From NCBI RefSeq assembly GCF_000430665.1, contig NZ_AUML01000023.1, forward strand, positions 1 through 64,000: a DNA stretch of 64,000 nucleotides, in the 5' to 3' direction. Both the position numbers and the translations under genes were made by a program. Source of the stretch: Aquimarina muelleri DSM 19832 (GTDB taxonomy: Bacteria > Bacteroidota > Bacteroidia > Flavobacteriales > Flavobacteriaceae). Shown here in pieces: positions 32,075 to 40,383 of the stretch. The notes beneath the pieces were generated by a model. It did not search any database, had not been told where the DNA came from, and saw only the letters and a program-made list of their open reading frames with translations. The stretch's first letter is position 1; each line of letters opens with the position of its first letter.

Positions 32075-32836
32075 TTACTTTTCTGCTTTAAATAAAGAAA
32101 TAGTGTAATCTAATAGTTTGGTATTTCCATGTTCTCCATGCCCGGGAATAACTGTTTTTATTTTAGGATATGCGTTTTTTATTTTGGATACTGTGGCAGA
32201 CCACTCTTTTATATTGGCGTCTGCCAGATTTCCTTTTTTTGCATCGATACTTTTAATCATACATCCACCAAAAATAAGTTCTTCATCAGGGAAATAAGAA
32301 ACGATATTATCTACGGTATGGGCTTCACCCATAAAAGTATTTATAATGGTTTTATTTCCTAAAGTGAGTGTAAGTTGTTCTTTAAATAATAAATTGGGTT
32401 CAGGGTATTTATGTAGTGCCATTAATTCAGCAGTTTTTTTGCTGGCAATTGTTGGTATTCCTTCTTTTTTAAAAACATCCATTCCCTCGTTACAATCTGC
32501 ATGAAAGTGATTAAAAATTACTCCTTTTATAGTTGTTTTCTTATTTTTTTGAAGCCATTGTATTAAATCTGTAGTGGCATTATCATTTGCAGGAGTATCA
32601 AATATATATGCTTCTTTATTATTTACGTATATAAAACCGTTGCAGTCATATTGAGCTCCGTTTTCTAATACAAGTTTAGAAATATGTATATAACTATGAT
32701 CACTAAGTTTTTTAATGGTAAGCTCTTTAGAAACCATAATATCAGGATTGTCTTTCTCTTTTTTGCAAGAAAAAAAACTGGTTACTAATAAAAGGAAGAC
32801 AAAGAAATAATGATTGTTTTGATAAAGATTTTTCAA
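32075..32836 (-). CDS. Subclass B1 metallo-beta-lactamase, lipoprotein form
   Basis: The 253-residue protein has a lipoprotein signal (FFVFLLLVTSFFSC, Cys24) and all six B1 zinc ligands: His110, His112 and Asp114 in FNHFHADCNEG, His173 in GEAHTVDN, Cys192 in FGGCMIKS and His233 in IPGHGEHG. Such enzymes hydrolyse penicillins, cephalosporins and carbapenems in the periplasm; here it would be membrane-tethered. The first codon appears to be TTG at 32836, as no ATG precedes the signal. It is upstream of an ABC exporter in the same operon. B1 enzymes are common in chromosomes of flavobacteria. Confidence 0.93.
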   Translation of the reverse strand: MKNLYQNNHYFFVFLLLVTSFFSCKKEKDNPDIMVSKELTIKKLSDHSYIHISKLVLENGAQYDCNGFIYVNNKEAYIFDTPANDNATTDLIQWLQKNKKTTIKGVIFNHFHADCNEGMDVFKKEGIPTIASKKTAELMALHKYPEPNLLFKEQLTLTLGNKTIINTFMGEAHTVDNIVSYFPDEELIFGGCMIKSIDAKKGNLADANIKEWSATVSKIKNAYPKIKTVIPGHGEHGNTKLLDYTISLFKAEK

Positions 32837-32900
32837 GATGATCTTTTTTGTTTAAAAATAATAACAAACCTTAATATTTAAGATTTAGAAATTATACCAT

Positions 32901-33000
32901 TTTAATCCACATTGTGGAGTTTAATTATCTTAGGCTTGCCTCGAAAACAAAATATATTTTTCGGAAGCATACCTCGGAGTTTGCCCCCAGGTTATTGATT
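32901..33000 (+). repeat. Dispersed structured repeat, copy R4
   Basis: Begins TTTAATCCACATTGTGGAGT and keeps GCCTCGAAAACAAAATATATT and GAAGCATACCTC; the last hairpin is ACCTCGGAGTTTGCCCCCAGGT. It lies between the beta-lactamase start and the Hint-protein gene stop. Confidence 0.85.
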
Positions 33001-33060
33001 TTTGGAAATAGTATTATAAATTGAATTTCTATTCGAACTATTTCAAAGTTAAAAAAGATA

Positions 33061-34305
33061 TCACAAACTGTGCTTTGTACATCTTTTTTGGATACGTAAT
33101 TTTTCGATTCCTGTTATTATTCCGTTAGCAATAAATGTTTTGTTCTTATTCAAATTTACTATAGTATATGTTTTTTGCTCAGATTTAATTTCGGTAATTT
33201 TTACAACTTCAATTATCTCATGTAGAGTTTTGATTTTACTCCCTAGTTTTAGTAGAGTTACATTAGAGATTTCGTAGTCTCTTTCTGTTTTTTTTGGGTC
33301 ATTGGAAGTCCATTGAGATTTTATAGATAAAAAAGGGTGGTCTTTGGTACAAGTGATACTTGTGTTATTAGAAAAATCAATTTTTATCAGGTCTTTATGG
33401 ATTGGGTTTGCTAATTCTGTAATTACGGAAATTTCATTTTTTTTAGTTTCTGTATTAAAGGATAAAATTTCATCTCCAATATTTAATAATTCTATTTCTT
33501 TTAGACTATTGTCTCCCATTGTAACAAGGGTGCCTTTTGCTAAACAATGAACATCTAAACCATCAAAGTATATTTCTGTGATTGCTGTATCATCATACTT
33601 ATTTCCTTTATAAACTGATATTATTTCTAATTTTACGTTCCAATTTTCTTTTTCTTTAAGAATGTCAAGGTCATCTCTTTCAGAGTATCCTAGGTTTTTT
33701 TTGAGTGTTATTAACTGTTTGGCATAGACGTCCTTTAACTCAATAATAGCATAAGGTTTGTTGTTGATATACATTTTTAATTTATGAACCCGCGAGTTGT
33801 CTTTCCAATGTTTTTTACTTTTAATATACCCGTTTGCAATTATTATTGTAGAAACTCTTGGATGAACTGGGGGAAAACTAAACTCTATAGATTCACCAAT
33901 TCCATCTCCACTTTTTCCCTCTACCCAAGCAGTTTGATAACTAAAATCGGTTAAATTTTCAGATTTATAGTTTAATACTCCATTTGGTGAAAGTTGAGAT
34001 GAAGTCTTTACGGTGTAGCCTCCAGCACCACAATACCAACTACAACCACCACCTTCAATATCCCACATACTTCCATATGTTTCATCATATTTTTCAAAGA
34101 GTTTACCCTCTTCTTTTGTTAAATTATCCCAGTTCTTTTTTCCACTTTCTAAATCAGCCAATAATTGGTCTCGTTTTTTCCAATTATTTTGTACTTCAAT
34201 TCCAAAATCAAAGGTTTCTCCTATAGTAGTATGTAAAGTATCTAATTCTTGAGCTAATGCACTAGTTGTAAAAATTAATAATATAAATTTAAATAAAATT
34301 TTCAT
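33061..34305 (-). CDS. Secreted protein with C-terminal Hint (intein-type) domain
   Basis: The 414-residue product has a signal peptide (MKILFKFILLIFTTSALAQ). Residues about 80-250 are a discoidin-like beta domain with Cys pairs (GGGCSWYCGAGGY) and ESIEFSFPPVHPRVS, close to the NADase-type glycan-binding domain. From Cys254 a Hint domain begins: CLAKGTLVTMGDNSLKEIE, block B with CTKDHPF (His323) and a final KTFIANGII with Asn394. Hint domains cut or rearrange the chain at their Cys. Only 15-20 residues follow, so no extein-sized cargo is present. The gene stands alone. Confidence 0.8.
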   Translation of the reverse strand: MKILFKFILLIFTTSALAQELDTLHTTIGETFDFGIEVQNNWKKRDQLLADLESGKKNWDNLTKEEGKLFEKYDETYGSMWDIEGGGCSWYCGAGGYTVKTSSQLSPNGVLNYKSENLTDFSYQTAWVEGKSGDGIGESIEFSFPPVHPRVSTIIIANGYIKSKKHWKDNSRVHKLKMYINNKPYAIIELKDVYAKQLITLKKNLGYSERDDLDILKEKENWNVKLEIISVYKGNKYDDTAITEIYFDGLDVHCLAKGTLVTMGDNSLKEIELLNIGDEILSFNTETKKNEISVITELANPIHKDLIKIDFSNNTSITCTKDHPFLSIKSQWTSNDPKKTERDYEISNVTLLKLGSKIKTLHEIIEVVKITEIKSEQKTYTIVNLNKNKTFIANGIITGIEKLRIQKRCTKHSL

Positions 34306-34587
34306 TGTTCTGAATTTAATTTTATATAAGATAAAGTTATGAGTATTTGTCTTGGGGAATATTATATCTTTTTATAAATAATTTTAAGTTAGCCTGAGTC
34401 ATTTTCTTAACATAAAATATTTACACCCCTGCAAATATACAAGAACCTTTATTTATCATTTAGTGACTATGATCATATATTTAGTGTTAATCTATGTTAA
34501 TTTTTTCAAGAAGTTTAGCATATAATTACTGTCATTTTGAAGTAGCTGTTAAGTAACTTGTTTTAAAGGATTATATTTTTTAAACCC

Positions 34588-34631
34588 TTTAATCTACATT
34601 GTGGAGTTTAATTCTCCACGATTATTAATTG
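34588..34631 (+). repeat. Dispersed structured repeat, short copy R5
   Basis: TTTAATCTACATTGTGGAGT joined to CTCCACGATTATTAATTGG: the left and right ends of the repeat with the middle missing, like R1. Confidence 0.75.
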
Positions 34632-34646
34632 GTTATACGAATTTGA

Positions 34647-34676
34647 AGAATCGTATGAGTTTACATACGATTCTTT
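34647..34676. terminator. Hairpin downstream of the arsenic operon
   Basis: AAGAATCGTATG pairs with CATACGATTCTT over a six-base loop, followed by TTTAG on the plus strand. On the minus strand it lies about 130 bases after the acr3 stop; U-run evidence is poor in that direction. Confidence 0.5.
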
Positions 34677-34694
34677 TAGATTATATAATACTAG

Positions 34695-34733
34695 GATAGG
34701 TTTAGGGAGTAAGACCCTTTGCTGCTACTTGAC
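34695..34733 (+). mobile_element. Decayed group II intron tail (copy G)
   Basis: GATAGGTTTAGGGAGTAAGA, then CCCTTTGCTGCTACTTGAC, aligns with the domain VI tail of copies A-D (GAGAGGTTTAGGGGTGAAATC... CCTACTCGAC). It has mutations in the stem and in the last bases, so it is an old copy. It lies 75 bases beyond the acr3 stop codon, in the same orientation to that gene as the other six tails. Confidence 0.5.
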
Positions 34734-34807
34734 TGTGAGTGGATAGTGTTTTTTACATTCTAATTATTTGCATGGTTGGTTGGTGTAAATTATGAATGGG
34801 CATAACT

Positions 34808-35851
34808 TTAATTGACTTTTTTGTAATACTTTTTCCGAAGCCAAAAAGAAACTCGAACCAATAAAATTAAGGCGGGAACCTCTACCAAAGGTCCAATGAC
34901 ACCTGTAAATGCTTGACCTGAATTCAGTCCGAAAACAGCAATAGCAACTGCAATTGCTAATTCAAAATTATTTCCTGCTGCTGTAAATGCAACTGCTGCG
35001 GTCTTATCGTATTCTGCTCCCATTGCTTTGGTAAAGAAAAAACCAATGATAAACATTAAACTAAAATAGATAAGTAATGGAACAGCGATGATTAAAACGT
35101 CCATTGGAATTTCTACAATCAACTCGCCTTTTAACGAAAACATAATTACAATGGTAAATAAGAGTGCAATTAATGTTATTGGTGAAATAGTTGGAATGAA
35201 TTTTTTTGTGTACCATTCTTCGCCTTTTAATTTAACTAAAATCAGTCGGCTTAAAATTCCCATTATAAAGGGAATACCTAAATAAATAACTACACTTTCA
35301 GCAATCGTTCTGATTGATATATCAACGATTGCACCTTCAAAGCCGAAATAGGGTGGAAGAACAGTTATAAAAATCCAAGCATAAAAGCTGTATGCAAAAA
35401 CTTGAAAAATACTATTTAATGCAACCAAACCAGCACCATATTCGTTACTTCCTTCAGCAAGGTCGTTCCAAACTAGTACCATAGCAATACAACGAGCCAA
35501 ACCAATCAAGATTAACCCGACCATATATTCGGGATAATCACGTAAGAAAGTGATTGCCAAAACAAACATTAAAACAGGACCAATTATCCAATTAAGGATT
35601 AGTGAAATAGAAAGTATTTTTGTATTCCGGAACACTTTTGGTAAGAGAGAATAATTGACTTTTGCTAAAGGTGGATACATCATTAAAATCAAACCAATTG
35701 CAATCGGAATATTAGTTGTTCCACTACTAAATGAATTTATGATGTTAGGAAATGTAGGGATAAAATATCCAAGTCCAACCCCGATAGCCATTGCAATAAA
35801 AATCCATAAAGTCAAATTTCTGTCGAGAAAACTTAATTTTTTTGTAGCCAT
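34808..35851 (-). CDS. acr3: Acr3-type arsenite efflux transporter
   Basis: The 347-residue membrane protein has ten helices and the Acr3 hallmark [15 protein letters not shown] with the essential Cys, plus [20 protein letters not shown] and [10 protein letters not shown] near the C-terminus. It extrudes arsenite (and sometimes antimonite) using the proton-motive force. It is the last gene of the four-gene arsenic operon, two bases after arsC. Length is normal. Confidence 0.95.
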   Translation of the reverse strand: MATKKLSFLDRNLTLWIFIAMAIGVGLGYFIPTFPNIINSFSSGTTNIPIAIGLILMMYPPLAKVNYSLLPKVFRNTKILSISLILNWIIGPVLMFVLAITFLRDYPEYMVGLILIGLARCIAMVLVWNDLAEGSNEYGAGLVALNSIFQVFAYSFYAWIFITVLPPYFGFEGAIVDISIRTIAESVVIYLGIPFIMGILSRLILVKLKGEEWYTKKFIPTISPITLIALLFTIVIMFSLKGELIVEIPMDVLIIAVPLLIYFSLMFIIGFFFTKAMGAEYDKTAAVAFTAAGNNFELAIAVAIAVFGLNSGQAFTGVIGPLVEVPALILLVRVSFWLRKKYYKKVN

Positions 35852-35853
35852 TT

Positions 35854-36486
35854 TTATGAATTGATTTGAGAGAAAACGTAAAATAGTTCAGTTGCAATTT
35901 GTAAACTTCTTTCATTGTATTTTTTAACCTGTTGTGTTGTGTTATCAAATACTTTAGGGTCTTCAAAAGTTATAGGTATACGTTCTTCTGCACCTGCAAT
36001 AAAAGGACAACCCCCATCAGCTTGTGAGCAAGTCATAATCGCTGCAAATTCAGATTTTGGATTAAATTTATCCTCTATTTTTTTAGAAAAACCAATGATT
36101 GGATGCTCGTTCTCTGAATATTTAATACTGTAAATAGGATTATTACCTTCTGAAAGTGCTTTTATTTCAAAGCCTGAATTTTGTAAGGTTTCAACAACCA
36201 TTGGAAAAAGTGCAGTATTTTCTGTGCCACCTGAATAACAGAATATATTTTTGACATTGAAATAATAGGCTAAAGTTTGTGCCCAAACTTGTGATAAATG
36301 ACTTCTTCTTGAATTATGAGTACATATAAAGTTAATACGAATTTCTTGGTGATTGGAAACTTTTGATTGAATATATTTAATTAGTGGTTGTAAAACTGCT
36401 TTACGTTCATCTGAAATAGTTTTAGGTTTTAGATTCTGGATTGAATTTTCTATTTTTTGAAAAAGCATTGATTGTGTTGTTATCAT
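35854..36486 (-). CDS. arsC: Arsenate reductase, low-molecular-weight phosphatase type
   Basis: With ATG at 36486 the product has 210 residues. The P-loop [18 protein letters not shown] carries the nucleophile Cys (CX5R) seen in thioredoxin- or thiol-linked ArsC and tyrosine phosphatases, and [15 protein letters not shown] holds the Asp of the DP loop; [10 protein letters not shown] is the Cys-containing segment. It reduces arsenate to arsenite, which Acr3 exports. A TTG ten codons upstream is in frame but less likely. The N-terminal extension of about 55 residues is a bit longer than in the basic family. Confidence 0.9.
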   Translation of the reverse strand: MITTQSMLFQKIENSIQNLKPKTISDERKAVLQPLIKYIQSKVSNHQEIRINFICTHNSRRSHLSQVWAQTLAYYFNVKNIFCYSGGTENTALFPMVVETLQNSGFEIKALSEGNNPIYSIKYSENEHPIIGFSKKIEDKFNPKSEFAAIMTCSQADGGCPFIAGAEERIPITFEDPKVFDNTTQQVKKYNERSLQIATELFYVFSQINS

Positions 36487-36506
36487 TTTCTTTAACTTTA
36501 GAGTGT

Positions 36507-36974
36507 TTAGCAACAATTACCATCTGGAGAGCAACAAGGTTCATTATTCAATTCAGATAATTTTATTTTACTTTTTTCTGCAGGAATACCGCATTGATCT
36601 TTTGCTAAACAATCGGTTTGTTTTGTAGTTAAAAGAAAGTTTGTCCCGTCAAAATCAAGTCCAAATTTACCAATAGTTTCTGCTTGGTATTCTACTTCAA
36701 TTTCTAAATCACCTATTTCCAAAACTTTTTCTGAAAGTTCAATTATGTTTAATAATTTTTCTGGATGTAATCTGTGATCATAGTCATTTGCGTTCCAAAG
36801 CTGAAAGTTTACAACTTCTTCATTTCGTATAGTTCCACCACAATCAATAAATTTTTTTGTGATTTTTCCAATTTCTGTAACATGAAAGTGATTTGGGACT
36901 AATTCTCCGTTTGGTAGCTGAAAGGAGATTTTTTCCAATTCGTTTAGCTTGTTTTTAACTTCTGTTAGCTTCAT
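36507..36974 (-). CDS. DUF6428-type protein with Cys-rich tail, arsenic operon
   Basis: The 155-residue protein belongs, from memory of its N-terminus (QLPNGELVPNHFHVTEIG) and position, to a family found between ArsR and ArsC in Bacteroidota arsenic operons (DUF6428). The last residues NNEPCCSPDGNCC contain four Cys, a likely soft-metal site for arsenite. QTDCLAKDQCG adds two more. A chaperone or metalloid carrier role is plausible. It is cytoplasmic, with no signal. Confidence 0.7.
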   Translation of the reverse strand: MKLTEVKNKLNELEKISFQLPNGELVPNHFHVTEIGKITKKFIDCGGTIRNEEVVNFQLWNANDYDHRLHPEKLLNIIELSEKVLEIGDLEIEVEYQAETIGKFGLDFDGTNFLLTTKQTDCLAKDQCGIPAEKSKIKLSELNNEPCCSPDGNCC

Positions 36975-37023
36975 TTTATTTATTTGTTTATTGCGATTAT
37001 ACGATTAATTGATTTAAAATTTT

Positions 37024-37356
37024 TTAGCAACAATCTTCTATTTTAGAAATATCTTGATTTAGAAACTGTAACATTGTCTCTTTCATTTTTATCCAATTTT
37101 CTGTGTGAATACAATAGCAAACACTTGTTCCTTCTACGTTTCCTTTGATTAGTCCTAAATGTTTTAGTTCTTTTAAATGCTGTGATATTGTTGGTTGGGC
37201 AAGTCCAATTTGATTTACTAAATCTCCACAAATACAAGAGTTTATTTTAAATAAGTATTGTAAAATAGAAACTCTGGCAGGATGACCAAAAACTTTTGCA
37301 AAAAGAGCAATTTCATTTTGTTGGTCGGTAAACATTTCGGTTTTGGCTAATCCCAT
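37024..37356 (-). CDS. arsR: ArsR-family metalloid-responsive repressor
   Basis: The 110-residue protein is a winged helix: HPARVSILQYLF, INSCICGDLVNQIG with Cys pair, and AQPTISQHLKELKHLGLIKG as the recognition helix. CICGD matches the ArsR arsenite-binding ELCVCDL-like site, and the C-terminus ends CC. It represses the operon until arsenite binds. It is the first gene of the operon; 49 bases separate it from the next. Confidence 0.95.
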   Translation of the reverse strand: MGLAKTEMFTDQQNEIALFAKVFGHPARVSILQYLFKINSCICGDLVNQIGLAQPTISQHLKELKHLGLIKGNVEGTSVCYCIHTENWIKMKETMLQFLNQDISKIEDCC

Positions 37357-37550
37357 TTGTTGTTTTATTTGTTTATAGCAATATTACGATGAATGTTTGA
37401 GTTATCCAAATATTTTTCGAGTGCAGTAGTGTTTTTTAAAGTTATTGTTTTACGATTTGATCACAAAAAAGACCAAACACAAATATTGCTGACAACGCAA
37501 AATTCAGAAAACAGTTATAAAATCAAGGTTTCAGGAGGTGGTTTTGTAAT

Positions 37551-38312
37551 TTATTTTTTTGAAGAGGTTCTACTTTGTTTTTTATTTCTAACATAGATTA
37601 GTTTAGACCGTCCTTTTGCAGCTTCTCGTTGCTCTATTTCAAAATGTTTAATAGATTGTATTAAAGGGGTTAGCTTTTGGAAACCATAGTTTCTGGAATC
37701 AAAATTAGGTTGTTTTTTTTGTAACAAACTACCAACATCTCCCAAAAAAGCCCAGCCATCGTCATCTGCTACATCAGATATGGTATGCGAAATTAATTTA
37801 ATGTCTTTTGGGGTAATTTTATCTACATTATTTTTAGGAAGGGGTTTACTGTCTGTAGATTCGGATTCATTTTCTTCTGCTTCGTATTTAAGGATTTCGA
37901 GATAAATAAATTTATCGCAAGCTACAATAAAAGGGTTTGGAGTCTTTTTTTCTCCAATTCCAAAAACTTTCATTCCAGCCTCTCTAAGCCTTGTCGCTAA
38001 ACGGGTAAAATCACTATCGCTGGATACCAAACAAAAACCATTTACTTTTTCAGAATATAAAATATCCATGGCATCTATAATCATTGCAGAATCGGTAGCG
38101 TTTTTACCTCTTGTATATCCATATTGTTGGATAGGGGTAATAGCGTTTTCTAAAAGGATCTTTTTCCACTTTGCGAGATCTGGTTTTGTCCAGTCTCCAT
38201 AAATTCTTTTAATAGTTGGATTGCCATATTTTGCAATTTCTTCCATCATTTCTTTTATATAAGTAGATGGGATATTATCTCCATCGATTAATACAGCAAG
38301 ATTTAAATCCAT
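37551..38312 (-). CDS. NYN-domain (PIN-like) RNase-type protein with C-terminal OST-HTH
   Basis: The 253-residue protein begins with a NYN fold: NLAVLIDGDNIPSTYIKEMM has the first catalytic Asp pair, KNATDSAMIIDAMD and FCLVSSDSDFTRLATRLRE the others. Residues about 165-235 look like an OST-HTH/LOTUS domain (HTISDVADDDGWAFLGDVGSLL, NFDSRNYGFQKLTPLI), which binds RNA. It may process or degrade RNA. The family is widespread and poorly studied. It is a single gene. Confidence 0.9.
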   Translation of the reverse strand: MDLNLAVLIDGDNIPSTYIKEMMEEIAKYGNPTIKRIYGDWTKPDLAKWKKILLENAITPIQQYGYTRGKNATDSAMIIDAMDILYSEKVNGFCLVSSDSDFTRLATRLREAGMKVFGIGEKKTPNPFIVACDKFIYLEILKYEAEENESESTDSKPLPKNNVDKITPKDIKLISHTISDVADDDGWAFLGDVGSLLQKKQPNFDSRNYGFQKLTPLIQSIKHFEIEQREAAKGRSKLIYVRNKKQSRTSSKK

Positions 38313-38393
38313 AAGAAAGAATTATATGTTTTTTAGTAATTTAATGATAAAAGGTATTTATACTATTTTGATAAAAGCAAAAAGGCAATTCTA

Positions 38394-39749
38394 TTATCGC
38401 TTCTTATTTTTATTTTTTAAGTTATAGGTTTTGTCTCCTTTGGTTTTTGGTTTTTTGTATTTCTTTTTAATTTCTCGTTGGTAGGAGCCACCCAAATTTA
38501 CTTTTTTGTTTTTTTCTTTTTTTTCATGAAACGAAGCTCCAACCTCATCATTAGGGCGTTTATGAGGATTGTTGATTTCCAGAATTTTTGGCTGTTCTTC
38601 TGGAGTAAGTTGCTCCGAGATTTCGACACTACTAGGAATATCCAATTGCTCGATTTCCATTTCCATTAAACTTTCGATAGCATCTAGATGTTCTTGTTCT
38701 TTTTCTGTGGTAAGCACAAACGAAACACCTTCTTTTTCTGCACGCCCGGTTCTACCGATACGGTGCATATAATTTTCAGGATATTCTGGGGTATCCAGAT
38801 TAATTACCTGACTTACATTTTCTATATCCAATCCTCTAGCCATTACATCGGTAGCTATCAAAATTCTATTTTCTCCTTTTCTAAATTGCTCGATACTTCG
38901 CAATCTGTAGTTTTGAGTTTTATTAGAGTGTATAATACAAATTTCTTCTTTGTAATTTTTTTCTAATTGCTCAAACAAACGATCTGCAATCTTTTTATAT
39001 CCAACAAAAATTAAGGTTTTATGAAAAGTCTCGGTATCGGCAAGTAAATGCTCTAACAGATTTACTTTTGTATAAAAGTTAGGTACTTTATAACCATATT
39101 GTTTAATGTTCTCTAAAGGTGTTCCACTTTTGGCAACAGATATTCTTTGTGGGGTAACAAATATTTCAGAAATCATTTTGTCTACCTCTTCTGTCATAGT
39201 CGCAGAAAACATAATATTTTGTCGCTGCTGCGGAAGGATATCAAAAATATTCATTAATTGATGTCTAAATCCTAGATCTAGCATTACATCTACTTCATCT
39301 ATTACCAATTTTTGTATAGATTTAAGTTGTAAAACTCTACTTACTGCAAGATCGTATAAACGACCTGGGGTAGCAACAATAATATCTAATCCTTTTGCAA
39401 CTGCTTGTTTTTGGGTGTTTATATTGGTACCACCATAAACTCCTGTAATACGCATGTTAAGATAGGTAGATAATTTTTCGATTTCATCTACTACCTGTAC
39501 AACAAGTTCACGAGTAGGAACCAGTACTAATACTCTTGGATTGTCTTGTACAGAATATTTTAACATCCTTAAAATAGGAAGCATATAGGCATACGTTTTA
39601 CCAGTACCAGTTTGTGCAATACCAACTACATCTTTACCAGACATTACTGGTGCAAATGCCTGCTCTTGTATTGGTGTTGGGGTATCAAACCCTAAATCAT
39701 CAAGGGCATTAATAAGTTGGGTGCTTAAATTTAAATCTCGAAAAGTCAA
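38394..39749 (-). CDS. DEAD-box-type RNA helicase (RhlE-like)
   Basis: The 451-residue protein has the family motifs in order: Q motif, AQTGTGKT (motif I), PTREL (Ia), DEVD in place of DEAD (motif II), SAT (III), and HRIGRTGRAEKEG (VI). The last 70 residues are a basic Lys-rich tail (KKKYKKPKTKGDK). It unwinds RNA in ribosome biogenesis or decay. It appears to start at TTG 39749, since MTFRDLNLSTQ is the family start and no upstream ATG is in frame. Confidence 0.95.
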   Translation of the reverse strand: MTFRDLNLSTQLINALDDLGFDTPTPIQEQAFAPVMSGKDVVGIAQTGTGKTYAYMLPILRMLKYSVQDNPRVLVLVPTRELVVQVVDEIEKLSTYLNMRITGVYGGTNINTQKQAVAKGLDIIVATPGRLYDLAVSRVLQLKSIQKLVIDEVDVMLDLGFRHQLMNIFDILPQQRQNIMFSATMTEEVDKMISEIFVTPQRISVAKSGTPLENIKQYGYKVPNFYTKVNLLEHLLADTETFHKTLIFVGYKKIADRLFEQLEKNYKEEICIIHSNKTQNYRLRSIEQFRKGENRILIATDVMARGLDIENVSQVINLDTPEYPENYMHRIGRTGRAEKEGVSFVLTTEKEQEHLDAIESLMEMEIEQLDIPSSVEISEQLTPEEQPKILEINNPHKRPNDEVGASFHEKKEKNKKVNLGGSYQREIKKKYKKPKTKGDKTYNLKNKNKKR

Positions 39750-39839
39750 TTTGAATATATTTTTTTTGATGTTACAAAGGTAGCCTTATTTTGGGACTGT
39801 ATGCATTTTGGTTACTTTTGATTTCTAAATACAATACTA

Positions 39840-40379
39840 ATGAAGAAAATTCTTGCCTTTGCAGGTTCTAATAGCAGTACTTCTATCAATCATAAATTGG
39901 TGGGTTTTGTAGTTTCACAAATAAAAGGACATGAAACCAGGGTTATAAGCCTTATTAATTACCCAATGCCGATGTATAGTGAAGATGAAGAAAAGAATAA
40001 TGGTTTTCCAGGAATGATTATGGGACTAAGACAAGAGATTTCTGAAGTAGATGCTTTGATTATTTCTGTAAATGAGCATAATGGTGGTTGGAGTGCCTTT
40101 TTTAAAAACGTAATAGATTGGTTGTCCAGAATAGATCGTAATTTTTTAGAAAACAAGAAAATTTTATTAATGAGTACTTCTCCTGGAAAAAGAGGGGCAG
40201 TAAGTGCTTTAGAGTTTGCCAAGGAAGTATTACCAAGATTTGGAGCAGAGATTACAGATAGTTTTAGTTTCCCTTCTTTTTACGAAAATTTTTCGGTAGA
40301 ATCTAATACGGTAATAGATGAGACTCTTTTATTGGGATTAAACGAAGTTCTAAGTACTTTTGCACATCAAATTGAATGA
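39840..40379 (+). CDS. NAD(P)H-dependent FMN reductase
   Basis: The 179-residue flavodoxin-fold protein starts KKILAFAGSNSSTSINHKLV, where AGSNSSTSIN binds the FMN phosphate, and has NEHNGGWSAFFKNVIDWLSR, the conserved substrate-site block. It reduces FMN, quinones or azo/chromate compounds with NAD(P)H. Length is typical. It starts about 90 bases from the divergent helicase and its stop lies just before pabB. Confidence 0.9.
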   Translation: MKKILAFAGSNSSTSINHKLVGFVVSQIKGHETRVISLINYPMPMYSEDEEKNNGFPGMIMGLRQEISEVDALIISVNEHNGGWSAFFKNVIDWLSRIDRNFLENKKILLMSTSPGKRGAVSALEFAKEVLPRFGAEITDSFSFPSFYENFSVESNTVIDETLLLGLNEVLSTFAHQIE

Positions 40380-40383
40380 GCAA

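Larger units (their letters stand above)
34306..34807. other. Gap holding repeat R5, a hairpin and an intron tail
   Basis: No gene. From left: the Hint gene's promoter region with CAAATATA at 34432-34439 (TATATTTG on the minus strand), then repeat R5 at 34588, a hairpin at 34647-34676, and a decayed intron tail at 34695-34733. The remainder is plain AT-rich DNA. Confidence 0.5.
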
